Shown here: piece after piece, positions 23,285 to 34,835 of the stretch
Numbering within the stretch: the first letter of the stretch is position 1
How the letters are laid out: every line of letters begins with the position of its first letter
Source: Opisthorchis felineus
Lineage: Eukaryota > Platyhelminthes > Trematoda > Opisthorchiida > Opisthorchiidae
Length of the DNA stretch: 64,000 nt
NCBI GenBank assembly: GCA_004794785.1
Contig: SJOL01008950.1
Location: forward strand, 15,513 to 79,512
Reading direction: 5' to 3'
Program-made: the position numbers and the translations under genes
The notes under the pieces: model-generated
Databases searched by the model: none
Seen by the model: only the letters and a program-made list of their open reading frames with translations
Told to the model about the DNA's origin: nothing

Positions 23285-23625
23285 ACGTCCTCAACAAATA
23301 CACTCATTTGCATATCAGTTGGGTTTTCACCAGAGACTCGACTGAAACTATCGTTTATGGTATTCTTCAACTGAATGTGCCGCACAAATGCCGCCTCATG
23401 TTTCGGTTGGCACGATATTCGAGATATCGCAGTATATTTTCATAAAGGAAACTACTCACAAGTTTGCTGAAAACTCTTCGACAGTCCACGACCGTTTTTG
23501 CCCTTCTTGGGAAACTCGGGGAGTTCGCCTACCTGACGAGCCCCAGGAAGGGCGAAACCGGTCGTGGGCTGTCGAAGAATTTTCAGCAACCTTGCGAGTA
23601 GTTTCCTTTACGAATATTAGCACAT
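23285..23625. repeat. Head-to-head inverted copies of the hammerhead repeat
   Basis: The left part (about 23290-23519) matches the 8.4-8.63 kb plus strand, so it is a minus-oriented unit. It is truncated inside the ribozyme at the stem II region. The right part, from about 23512, is plus-oriented, begins with CTCGGGGAG and runs through a ribozyme to about 23615. The shared ends form an inverted repeat: about 23442-23520 pairs with about 23544-23616, for example AAAGGAAACTACTC on the left and GAGTAGTTTCCTTT on the right. The centre between arms is only about 25 bases. Transcription of either strand would give a long hairpin with the ribozyme 5' strand at its turn. Confidence 0.7.
23521..23580 (+). 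ncRNA. Type I hammerhead ribozyme, complete core
   Basis: All conserved core positions are present in order. Stem I 5' strand GCCTAC is 23527-23532; CUGANGA is CTGACGA at 23533-23539; stem II is GCCC (23540-23543), loop CAGGAA, GGGC (23550-23553). GAAA is 23554-23557. Stem III is a minimal self-complementary ACCGGT (23557-23562), and the cleavage-site base H17 is C (23563). Stem I 3' strand GTGGGC (23564-23569) pairs with GCCTAC, with one U-G wobble. UUC (23524-23526) can pair with GAA (23574-23576) beyond a UGUC bulge, a possible partner for the stem II loop. A very short stem III is typical of retrozyme hammerheads, which often cleave best as dimers. Self-cleavage is predicted after 23563; its position within an inverted repeat could compete with folding. 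Confidence 0.8.
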
Positions 23626-25179
23626 ACTATTCATAGGCATATTAGACAATTGTTAGTTTGTTTGCATTCAGAAGGGCATCGCAAACGGCGATAAATTTTT
23701 GCCCCCTTTATTGTTGTTTTAGTGTCATGATAATACTGCAAGAGAGTTTTGATCTACTGCAGTAGAACCTGTCAACTTTGTGACAGACTATAGATAGGAT
23801 AGGTAACAATTGCAACGTTTCCACCCTTATGGTTTTACTTGCCAGTTAGCTGTCGGAGTGCGGTGCGTTGTATTCAGTCTCAACGTTGAAAATCTAGGCA
23901 CCAATCGTGTGAAGTGCCACTGCTCTTCCATGCTAGAAACGAGAAAAACCACTGATACTCTTTTTGGCTCCGTTTAATCGAAGCCGGGTTTTCTCGTCGC
24001 CTTTTTACTTTTTTGGATCAGTAGAACGTGATCTTGTTTAAACATCAGGAGTAAAAAAGATAAACTAAGGCATTAATCTGCCAGCTATAGGTGTTACCTT
24101 CTAGAAAGCAGTACCATCGACTGTTTCTAGGTTATTATCAAACGGCCAATGCCTATATTCATGGCTGCATAAACTGCTTTCCTGTTTCTAATATTGTTTG
24201 ATCTGGGATTTTATTCGTCCCGCCACGAACACACGGTTGAGTGTCCCCTCTATGCAACCCGTGCTGAAACAATCCCTTTGAATGTCGACTTGGGAGAATA
24301 TTTAGGAAGTGGTAACCGATCAATTGCTACCTCATTTGTAGACATAAGCAAACGATGAATGTCAGGTAACCTTTCGGATGGGTTTTCGAAATCATCTTTT
24401 ACGTCTCTACGTAAAACGTAACCTACATGTATATATATGCACACTGCTTCCATAACGATTTTTAAAAATTCGTCCGCAAATCCTCTTTTCCGAATATAAA
24501 CATGATAACCGTGATAACTATTTGAAAACATCTGATAGCTGGTTATGTGCAACTTACGACGTACATACAGTGGTTGTTAAAATAGTTATGCAGGGGGGGG
24601 GGCGGAAATAAACGACCTCAAACTAAGCTATTGTCGCCTAACCACGGGTAACAAGGTGCATAATGCGACAACTTTACGAAATGTTTCTTTGAACGTAGCT
24701 CACAGGCTTTTATATCAGAATAGTCTAATAGCTGAAATGGTATATATCGTGAAAAAAATAGCCTGAATAAAATCGGAAGTAATCGTACGCAGACAGCTGC
24801 ACTATTTGTGACCTAACCTGTAAAATATATACGAATAATATTTTGGAACCTAAAAATAGTAAACTTCGCTTGCAACAATTATGGTACCTCAGATTTTGAC
24901 CCAGAAGTTACCCTAATATACTAGATAGAACAGTCTTGGAAAGCGGACTATGGTGGACTCATTTAGAAGTTGTAAAATAAGAAAAAATATATATCAGGTT
25001 ACGTTCTCGATGTAAAACGACAAAAATACACAGAATAACAAAAAAACATGCTGCGAAATCATAAACAAAAAGGCTAACAATCAGGAAAAATACGATCTGG
25101 ATAAGCCAGCGACATATGACCGATGTCGAACACGGCTGTTTAGTGATAAAGCGGTTGAGTCAGCGCATCATCACCGAGA
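23626..25179. other. No recognisable gene
   Basis: AT-rich DNA with a run of ten G at 24593-24602. A 100-codon minus frame (24250-24552) has no recognisable domain. Confidence 0.45.
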
Positions 25180-27826
25180 GGAATAAAATATTCCGTCACA
25201 TGCAGTCCTGCTCATATTTGCAAAAATAATCAGAAAAACGTACCCAACGGACGCACGGTTCTGGAGGTGTACAAGTCGGAACTGCGGTAGTAGGGTCAAC
25301 GGTAAAAAGTCATCAGCCCAACCCTGCTCAAACAAGGCGTAAGCTTCAGCTCCCCTCGGAGGAGACAGTAGACTAAGGGAAAGAGACCAAGGATCTCTGG
25401 ACTTGTTGCATAGTCGACGGGTTTAAGGCCGGCAACCATCTTCGTAGCGGCTCGTTGGACAAGCTCGATGAGGACCACGTCGTTCCTTGGTCCTGAATGG
25501 ACACACGAATAAGCGATCTGACGTAGGCTCGACAGTGCCTGCAAGTCCATGCGCCGAATCATCCGAAAAATAGATTGCCTTCTAGGTATTCACAATGCAG
25601 TGAGAAAGACATGTTTGAGGGGAGCCGGATATTTAAGTACTTTTTGTATCTAGCTTTGCAATACATTCAGATCCATTCTCACCATACACGACAAAGGCGT
25701 TCACCGAGTTTTGTGTGAACGCCATATGGATACATTTAGCGTTGTTCAGAAGAACATGCCAGTGACTGTTAATTTGAAGCGTCGATATCCATTTGAATTG
25801 TTGGTGTTGAAACCCCAGGAATTCAAGTCATCAGCAAAAAGTAGACATGGACTTGACAGCACATCGGGAAGGCATTTGACGGAGGTCAGAAAGAGGAATG
25901 ATCTTAGGACGAAGCACTGGGGAAAAGTAGGTTGATCCAACTTCCACACGAAACATTCTGCCGGAAAGGTATGCCCTGACCCAGCGTAGAACTACCTCTT
26001 TTATCTCACATCCCTTGACCTTGTGGAGCAGTGGGGTGAGTCGACCCCTTTCCATCGTTTTTGAGAAATTCAAAAACATGGCATACGGTATGAGTCGCTC
26101 GCTTTTGGCTGTCTTTGATCTGTTCACGAACACCAGCATGTTTGTCACAACAACGGTTTGGGAGGAATCCGTGTTGCTCCAGAGATATCAAGTTGTTGAT
26201 AGAGAATTAGAATGGCTCACTTCATAATGCGTTATATCACCTTGGAAAACATGCTGGTGAAGCTCATGAATCTGTGGCGGTTGGGTGAGGAGCGGTCACC
26301 ACATTTGCAGAATGGCGTGACAAACACTTGCTTCCAAGCAGAAGGGGAGCTGCCTCTGTCAAAATACCGGGTAGAAATGTTTTGCCAAGCTGAGCGATGT
26401 TTCCTCCAGGATCCTCGGATGCACATCATCTGGCTTCAAAGCACTACAGGGGTTTATCTTGAATAAGAGTTCGCGAATATCTTCCTCTGTAAAGAGCAAG
26501 TAAATTAAAAGCGGTTCGCAGGCCTGTCTTACCAAATTTAGGGCCGATTACAAGACTGCATAGTGTTCTTTGTAGACTTCAGATACCACCATTGGGTCAC
26601 CCGTCTATCCTTCAAGGAATAGGTCGTTAACTTATTTCATTGGTGGTGTTTTACGCACTCAAACACTGCATTTTTTTCGGGCGAGGTTTGGTACGTGGTC
26701 CATTCTCGTAAATGGAGCTGACAGTCTGCGATTTACAGCCGTTCCGCATCGTACAGGTCAGCTCGTCCTCTGGATCTTCTGTAGCTACATTTTTGAAAGA
26801 TAGTTTGGGTCATGTTCGCAGGACAGCTTTTAGTTCGTTCGATTGTGAGCTAGTTCTCCATGTATGAATACTGCATCAGATCAGTTAATTTTCTTGACAG
26901 TGGTCCACTGAAGCTGACCCCCGTTCAAGTTGTCAAGATCTACGTGGAAGAAGTTTCGATTAAATCCTTGAGGTCTAGGAATCCTGGTCTGGTAGCACAT
27001 GAAGACAATAGTCAGTACACAGTACTCACTATGACCCAGAGGAGCTTTACTCATCACTTGATCGAAGATACATCTTTCATTGAAAATAACCAGACCCAAT
27101 AGGGATGGTAGTTGAGCTGCGCGTTATCTGGTAGGTGCGTCGACATGACGAGTCCAAGCGCTATTTTGCAGGACTTGATTCAGCCTACTCGATGCAACGT
27201 GCTGAGTTTTCATCCAGATAGACTTGAGAGTGTCAAAGTCATCTACCAGTAAAATATGCGTATGGGAGCTGGGGGTTAGTTGTTCCAGTGTTTGTATAAG
27301 TAACGAGTTGTTTTCTGGCGGCCTTGAGGGTCAGTGGTAAACGACACCGAGAATCGGTACCGCCAAGCACAATTTGAATGTTAGTGGTGCTGCAGAAAAG
27401 TGGAGTGTACGGGGACGCGTTTAGGTAAAGAGCAACTCCACCTCCATGTCCATGTTTCGAGTCAGGAAGGAAAGTGGAGTAGCAGCCAACTGAAATGTCA
27501 GCATCAGAGACCTTTAGTATGAGCGACGCCCCCGTAAGCGCGATTATGGACGGTCGTTCAACGCAAGCCGATTGTTGAATATCAGAAAGCCTGTTGAAGA
27601 GACTGAGATAGCTTGTGGACAAACAATTCAACACTATTTCTGCTGCATCCGAAGGTAAGAAACATATAGGTGTGGAGTCACCAAAGAGGTGAGCAGTTTT
27701 AGTGGTTCTACGCTGGCTTTGAACCCGAGGCTTGGAAAAGGCCCTTGTAGCGCACTTGTTTACTTCCTCCCATGGTGATTCCAACGATTGTTGTCCCCCC
27801 GTAAGGTACATTTCGTCCATTCAGAC
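25180..27826 (-). mobile_element. CR1-like LINE, ORF2 relic with endonuclease and RT
   Basis: Read on the minus strand from 27820, a 193-codon frame encodes the N-terminal part of an APE-type endonuclease: LFNRLSDIQQSA, ERPSIIALTGASL, VSDADISVGCYSTF and GHGGGVALYLNASPYTP. A second piece (27099-26881) has PLGHSEYCVLTIVF, where the usual SDH is changed to SEY. Reverse transcriptase pieces follow in several frames: ISLEQHGFLPNRCCDKH near 26191, AMFLNFSKTMERG and VLRWVRAYLSGRMF within 26148-25831, and a FADD box at 25827-25838. The C-terminal [15 protein letters not shown] lies at 25400-25460. Order and strand agree with one ORF2 of about 2.6 kb. Many frameshifts mean it is inactive. The sequence is clearly older than copies 1-3. 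Confidence 0.75.
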
Positions 27827-28007
27827 TCCAGTCCACGTTGACCTTTTTCTTGAGGGGAGGCCTTCCACCGTCCCGTGGGCAAAAATTGCGACGGTTTCCG
27901 CCTAAGTGCCTGGAATACCATGATTTGGACTCTTAGATTCAGCGTTGTTCGACGATTTGTGAAGGAGACACGCTCATTTTATTGAGCTTTTGAGCTCGAT
28001 TAAGCCA

Positions 28008-28757
28008 TCAGAATGCCTCTGTGAGACTCTGACGGATCGCTTGGTCTTTGCGTCGAACGACCTGAGGCATACTGTTTTTGGTAGCAACACTAAAAGGCTC
28101 GTTTTCGTAGACGCGTGCATACTGAATTAGGCGGGGTTCATATGACTCATTCGCCTGCAGTTGCTTCTGTTTTGTGTCCGCACAGACTCCGAGATCGTCC
28201 TTGTTGATCGTGAGCAACTCGATGTACGCAGGATTTTCCGGTATAGTGTTCTCGAATTTGGACCTCTGGGTCACGAGTGACGACTGCATCCTCAGTTAGA
28301 TTAACTGACTGTGACAGAGTGGAACTGCAGGCTGCTGGTTCCTCATTTTCAGAAGAATATTTCAAATGGCTACCCTCTGAAGTAGGAGCACCGAGGTTAG
28401 TTTCGAACGCGTTGGCCGACAGGAGGTTGTGGGGGATTCGCAGCGGTCTCTGTTGACGAGGTCAACTTCTGTAGCTGATCTGCCGGTAGACTTCTCTGAC
28501 TGCCCTTCCACAGCTGACCCAAGCCACCTTGACTTTACCGCTGCGCATTTGTCATCCGCTAAACAAATAAGTGACGGTAATTCCACATATGTTGGTTGTT
28601 CCGAGCTCTTTAGGTTTGCTTCCACAAGAGCGTTGCTGTCGTTGGTAGTCGGTGGGGTTGCCACGGTTGAGTAATAGCTGAACTCTGGAATAGCGGTCGG
28701 TTCAATCAGTTTGCTTTTAAGGGAACAAGATTTCATAACTACTAGCGGTTTGGGCAA
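28008..28757 (-). pseudogene. Frameshifted ORF, candidate ORF1 of the CR1-like LINE
   Basis: Three minus-strand frames tile 28757-28362, 28365-28147 and 28289-28008 with little overlap, as expected of one frame of about 250 codons broken by two frameshifts near 28366 and 28270. The translation is rich in Ser, Thr and Glu and ends with a basic stretch near the stop. It ends about 190 bases upstream of the endonuclease ORF, where ORF1 of a CR1-like LINE would be. I saw no zinc-knuckle, coiled coil or esterase motif, so it could instead be a piece of a host gene. Confidence 0.4.
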
Positions 28758-30575
28758 AAGTGTCGGATTAGTTACTTTACACCCGATACAAAACTTGTTT
28801 CATGCTCTCCAGAACCGATGTGGTCCAATCTTGCGCCTAGAGTATGATACTCGGAAGGATCTTTTGAATACCTGGGACAACGCTGGGTTTCAACGTACGG
28901 CATGTAGTGAGGGAAAACTGAGAAGGTTCGTTTACTTCGCTTTTCTCTTAAATATTCTGTGTGAAAAGAATTGTACTCTGTTTTGTAGGAAAAACACCAA
29001 GGAGTAATTTAGCCAGTTTTGTTGACGTGATCGCCTCGGAAAACGAGCCCCAGATGAGTATCCTGGACTCTCACTTGTCTGTTCACTAGGATGCTGTGGC
29101 GGTTTGGCTGCGGTATCAGGGAACTGGGTTACCTTCTTGGCAGCCAGCAGACCCAGAAGGATATGCACTAAGCATTCGTTCATTGTCGATTTTCGACCAG
29201 GCCGCTACGTTCTTTGTATTGGGACCCTCAAAAGCTTTTAGAAGAAATGCCGGACTGTTCTATAGTATCTGGATTAAAATGGAACATTTGAACCATATAT
29301 GTTATACGTAGGAAGTATACACACCAAAAGCAGAGGTAGCTGATGCAGACAAATCGATCAGGAGAGTTGGACAGTCGATCGATCTAACCGTCTTTCAAAA
29401 CCGTACACCTAAGATGTCACTAAGCTAGGAAAGCGTGACAGTGCATTCCACGTTTTACACCCGACGGACATCCTTTCATCCACATCTGGTATGGTACACC
29501 AATAGTTTTGTTGAACCTGTCTGGATCATGTTTGTGAATAAGTAGATAGTGACAAATAAGTGCAACATAACAAAGTTTCTCACGTGTCAAGAACTCGAAC
29601 TAAACGACACGCGTTAACTCAACGAATTAGTGAGACACCGAAAGAATTCGTTAATAAATCTGCATGAGCAAAAAGTTAAACCAACTTCAACTTATCGGGA
29701 AAACTTTTTTCAAGCAACAAAATCGAACCTTTTCTCAGTAGCGAAAGTATTAGGAACGTCAGTAAGTGCTTATGAAAACGAGACGACAAAACCGTCTTCC
29801 TCGGTTACTATTTCAGAACTCAGCTATTTGGGGATTGAAAGCTACTTGATGACGGCGGATAATAAACGGCGGCAATGGATGGTGCCAGCGTTGATTTGAC
29901 GTGATCGTACTTAGTCAGCTCGCTAGTATTGTTGCGTAATTCAAACGCGGAATTCAGCTATTACAAAACAGCGGGATGCGGGCGAACAGAGCGTTCATTG
30001 CCTGTGTCATGAGCTGTGAAACGCTCTAGAAAATATCTTCCGGTGCTTTAAACATCGATTCAGAAACTTATGTCGTGGCGGAGCGGAACTCGGTTATGGG
30101 TAAAAACGTGCGTTCTTCGGAGTTGGCGCTCATTAGGTACGCCCAAATAACCGCTCCGATTCACCAAATTAGTGCTGCGCGTAGCATCAACAGTTACGAG
30201 ATTTGTGACCCACTAAGTACTCCATGCTTATTGGAACTCAGTATAAGAATTGAATAGGTCGCGGCCAACAGTACGATCACAACGTATACAGAATGTTCGA
30301 CGAAGAACGCAAAGTACGACCATGGCACAAACAACTATGAAGAAGTGGGGACACGAAGCGTGGAATGAGCTGCAAGCAGATGGCACGCCGTAAAAAATGC
30401 AAAGTTCAAATCTTGGTCGGGGTGCACGTCAAAACAAATATATACATAGGCAAAGTTAGTCAGGGAACACTGAAAATAGGTGCACGCTACTGTCCACGGA
30501 CTCCGACTACTTACAATGTTTATAGACTGTTACCAGATCTCCTTCACTCGAGCTGTCTATAGTGCGTGGACGAAA
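28758..30575. other. No recognisable gene
   Basis: Short frames only (29630-29899 and 30365-30562 plus). Part of 28758-28950 could be the 5' region of the LINE read on the minus strand, which I could not verify. Confidence 0.4.
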
Positions 30576-31240
30576 TGAAGGTATGGAGGTAGACAGACTC
30601 CACTGAATATAAGTTGGGACTGTTGGATGATATCTGCAGATTGGCTGACTGGTGTGGAGAACTTAGTCTGCCTAGTAACGCTGAAAAATCCAGACTGATG
30701 ATAGTGGGCTAGGCACGCGGGACTGTAGGTTAGACTATTCCAATGGTGCGGACGATAAGTCTGGGGGCGCTCATGCTGGTCAACACCGGAACGCACTCAC
30801 ACACTGCGTTGGCGGGAACAAGACCACCTAAGGCGCTACGGAAACTCAAGATGATAGTCCTAAGCTACTCAAACTGCTTAACTCGACGCTCATGTGACCG
30901 AAAATGGAGTATAGACATCGCACCTACTTCCCATGCACCGAAGACGAACATCAACTGAAGAAAGTACAGAGGCTGGACACCCGAACTGTAGCCTGAATAC
31001 GGGAAGCAACGGTGCCAAACGATGAAGCTTTATACGCTTGAATATAAATGTCACAGGACTGGACTGTTATTCTTGTCCAGGGCTGTTAAACAAAGATATC
31101 CGGAGAAACCGCATTTGTCCTACTCCAAAAGACCGAGCAAGGTAAGGAAATAACTTTCGAGGCTATGACAATAAGCCAGTCCAAACCTCTACCGGCCAAA
31201 CATCTCATCGAACTCACTAGGGTAGTAGCGGGAGTGGAAC
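30576..31240 (+). mobile_element. Old CR1/jockey-type LINE fragment, RT C-terminus
   Basis: Broken plus-strand frames resemble the connection region of a non-LTR reverse transcriptase: ICRLADWCGELSLPSNAEKS at 30630-30690, then a segment around SLGALMLVNTGTHSHTAL, and LRKLKMIVLSYSN. A VQRLDTRTVA.IREA block near 30968-31005 corresponds to the usual VQRLATR.VAGIR. Stops are frequent. It is much more diverged than the other copies and the clade is uncertain. Confidence 0.45.
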
Positions 31241-33030
31241 CTTGTCATTAATAATACAAGGAATGCTGAGAACGGACGAACAAAGAAACCAAACCACTAT
31301 AATCTAACAATCAAAATTACAATCAATACCTAGCTCAATCCAGCATCTGGATTCGTAACCATTTAGTCGCCTCAAACCAGGGAGTGTATGGCGCTGAGGT
31401 TCAGGGGATCGTGAGAGAGCAATCGATTACTTCGTTGATTACAGCTGAGTCTAAAATCCGTACGTACATGTTATCCGTCGTCTCGTAATACTGAAAAGCC
31501 ACCATGAAATACCACTTCACTACGGACCTAAACACAGCAGAATGAGAACAAAGGAGCGCTCTGTCCTGAAGGCAAGGACGAATATAATTACTGTCAGGAT
31601 AGAGCGCTGTTCTTGCACTTGTGAGGACTGCGTCGCGAAGCAGCCAAGTATATATCACCGTAACTCCGGATATCCTCAACAAATCTGGAATTCGGGGAAT
31701 CGATTTAGGATTTAAACTGCCACGGTTTTTGAGAGATGCAGTCTATCATTACCGGACAGTAACTAGTGCGAAGTTCATGAAACTACCGCTTCTTAGAAGC
31801 CATCCCATCTACTGCTCGAACTCAGGTTCAGATAGCTCTCCTCGTAATCGCGAAAAGTTAACGTCCAATCTTCGCCACCACCTGCCCACTCTGGACTCTT
31901 CACTGAAGTGTGCTCACGAGATCCGCCGCTGTTATACCCTGAATAGGGTGAGCAGTGCTGAAGTGATGTCACCTTCCAAGGTTGCCGTGCGCACATCTCA
32001 CGGTAGAACAGGCCTTTTGCTCACATAAAATATATTACACCAAACAAGGACACTTGGCACCTGATACCAGCGTATCCGGCCATCCCAACCAATCATAATG
32101 AGTAGCCAATTGCACCTACATGTTTCTATGCAACTCGTTCTACCACAAATGAAGACTGACAAGGTGCTATTAAAATGTGAAGTAAAAAATCGATATATGG
32201 ATTTACAACACGGACGGAAAGTAGACGGATACACAAGATTCAACAAACGAAGTGCAACCTGACTAGTGACAGCTTCCACATTAAGCTATTGAATCAGAAT
32301 CATCGGTTCGGTATAACAATGGAACCTGCTTGGATTCTGAGACCTCACTATTCGGGGGTTCGAGAAATTCCAGTTTTGTGTGAAACAAATAGGTGGCTAC
32401 ATCGATTTTAGAATTTCACCGCTTTTTAATCCCGGTGAGGTATCACTTCACGTCGAGGAGTGCAATTAACAGCACGGCATACAAATCCATGACAATCTGG
32501 TTCGGGATGACTGGCCAGTTTTGGTATACCCGAGAAACATGACCTAGGGGTACAGAAGGCCTTGCACGATGTGGCTTTCGTGGGCCGAGTAAGGTGTAAA
32601 ACCTGATATTGATTAACATGCCTTACATGTTTACCAGTGGTCCAGTGGAGGATATGAATGCGTGTAACTTGGCTGAATAACTGAAGGTGCGATCAGAAGT
32701 ATTGACTAAAGAGCTTTGAAACACCTCAGTACCACAGGGACCAGCGCGGAATCCCTCCGGAAGTAGTAGCAAATTGATTTTAAGCGACTGTGCGGAACAC
32801 AGACAAGGCGAACGGTGCAGTAATGAATGTAGAGTTCGCGTGAGTTCATTCTAATCACGGGAATGTCCGACAACGTGATCCACCGCGTCGGGAATGAAAA
32901 CTAAGACCGGAGCAGATCAGGGCAAGTTGTGGGTAAATAATGGCACATACAAAATGAACACGTTACAAAAGTGTATCAAGATGTGTAGTGAGCGGATAAA
33001 CGCGCAAAAAGTGAGTGTATGGTAAGACAT
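31241..33030. other. No recognisable gene
   Basis: A 135-codon plus frame (31621-32028) has no recognisable domain or splice context, with overlapping open frames on the minus strand. Nothing else seen. Confidence 0.4.
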
Positions 33031-33200
33031 GAGCTCGAGATCGCTTAGCGGTTAAAACGCAAACTCACTGACCGGAACGTCCGTTGTTTGAACCCAATCC
33101 CGGCACCTCGACTACTCCTGTCTAGGCTCCAGCAATCTGGAAGTACCTCAGCCCTCGTGGTTCCTACGGGTGGCGCGGTAGCTGGGCTTCGGAAAGATGT
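33031..33200 (+). repeat. tRNA-derived SINE, copy B
   Basis: The tRNA-like head contains an A-box-like CGCTTAGCGGTTAAAACGC and a B-box-like GTTGTTTGAACCC (about 33082-33094). It is followed by the family body CTGTCTAGGCTCCAGCAATC, GTACCTCAGCCCTCG and a GGGTGGCGCGGTAGC end. The head resembles a tRNA gene with internal polymerase III promoter elements, but the body shows it is a SINE and not a tRNA gene. Confidence 0.75.
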
Positions 33201-34213
33201 TACAGCTGAACGATTGGTGATACGGCAAAACAACCATAGGCAGAGCAAAAGATTAGGTAATCTTCAGTCCAAAGGCGCGTAGTACAAAGTCTGCTACACC
33301 AGCCGGAGCCAATCAGGTTCAAGTTGTTAAGTTAGTTTATCTCGATTGACTCGAAAAGCTACACATTTGACGTGGTTGTGGGGCTAGAGTACTGCAATAG
33401 TCCCGTGGGCGACATTTCGGAAACTCCGTTTCATAACGTGGAGTCACACTGTGAACACCAATGGGAGTAGTCAGACTAAGAGCAGCGAGACCCCGTACTA
33501 CGAGGCGGTCTGGGAGTAAAGCCATACTCTCCTCTGCGATTGACGTGTGAAGGTTGCAGTATGTTTTGCGTACGTGACCAGTATACCCACATTTAAGGAA
33601 GCAGTGACGCTGCCCCCTCCCTAATCGAAGGGCGAGTTAGAAAAGGTCAGCCATGAAACCCGTACACTCCAGATGCTCCATAGCTGACGGTGACCACCGG
33701 CGAATTATCCATTGCGGTCGAAATAAAACTAAACCAAACAAAAGCCCGATGCGGCTTCAAAAGCATCTGTTGCGCGCAGTAGCATCAGCAGTGGGGCACG
33801 CATGCCTTGCTCCCCCCAGGCCCTTGGGCTAAGCCGGCCCCAGCCAGCTAACAGTGGCTCTGGGTGGAATCCCCAAAGACCAAAGTGGGACCGAGAAGTA
33901 GCATTAACTGAACTGGTTAGTCACATGTGCGCCAACGAAGAGATAAATAATGTAATTATATAAGAATTGGAATTTATAGTATTAAACAATTTTGTACAAT
34001 CCAACATGATTCTGCAGAGGCACCGCACCCGAAGATAGCTTGAAATATAAATGCTTTGACAGGTCAAACAAAAATTACGTGTACACGAGAAGAAACAGAA
34101 AACAGAGATCGGAGCCAACTTATATACAGAGGACGGACATAAAATGGCAGACAAATTTGTGCACTGGGGGACAGCTGAGGGGCGCTAGGATAAAGGAACA
34201 TCACGTAGGTTTG
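33201..34213. other. RSF1 downstream region, no gene seen
   Basis: This lies 3' of the RSF1 stop codon and should contain its 3' UTR. No canonical AATAAA was found on the minus strand within about 300 bases of the stop, so I cannot place the poly(A) site. Confidence 0.4.
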
Positions 34214-34835
34214 TTACTCAAAAATATCAGGAGACTCTTTCGCCACAAAAGGATTCCCTGGTTTGATGTCTGGCTTCGGTGAAATGGAGTGTGAAAATGG
34301 ACGACTAGGCAACAAATCATCTGTCTCGTCAAGCACCGATTCTTCGTCGCTCTGCGATTGCAATTTATAATTATCGTGCTTCCAATCGAAAGAAGATGGT
34401 GCCAAAGAAACTGGAGGGATCGCCGAAGTGACAACTGGTCCCTCCGAAATCGACTGTTCGAATATTGTGGACTGTTCTGGACTTGATTCACTAATCTTGA
34501 GTTTTGTGTGTGAGAGCTCACCCGACGAGTCGGAGGCAGAGTCAGTCGGGTATTTCTGTTCCGTTTGAGGCTCGTTACCTGCCATTTCGTCTTCTGGCCG
34601 ATATTCGCTTTCGGAAGACGACAGAATACGCCGCCGGTTCTTACGCTCCACTCGGGGGGTATTGCAAATATGCACCAAACCTCGATCGGCGCTCCCACGA
34701 GACAGGTTATCGTTCGACGATTTCTCATCGTCATCGCTAAGTCCTCGCCTGACCCTAGTTCTTAGCTTTTGGAGCGGCGGATCGTCTTCATCTTGTTCCT
34801 CAGACTCCCGGTAACTGACAACAGTGCGATTGCGC
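34214..34835 (-). CDS. RSF1: RSF1-like remodelling factor, C-terminal exon
   Basis: This is the last coding exon, with the stop TAA at 34216-34214. It starts after a strong acceptor (TTTTTTTACCTACAG at about 34850-34836) with the last base of a split Lys codon. The previous exon supplies AA and this one G, so the frame carries on without a break. The 207 residues are hydrophilic and low-complexity, with acidic runs such as EEQDEDDPP and basic patches such as RVERKNRRR. RSF1 is the histone-binding subunit that partners the SNF2H/ISWI ATPase in nucleosome assembly and spacing; its C-terminal region is charged and poorly conserved in all animals. The assignment of this exon rests on the reading-frame continuity and composition, as it has no domain of its own. 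Confidence 0.7.

Noticed and set aside
33031..33100. A tRNA gene on the plus strand, from A- and B-box-like sequences
   Set aside because: No complete cloverleaf, and the following body is shared with three other loci, so it is the head of a SINE.
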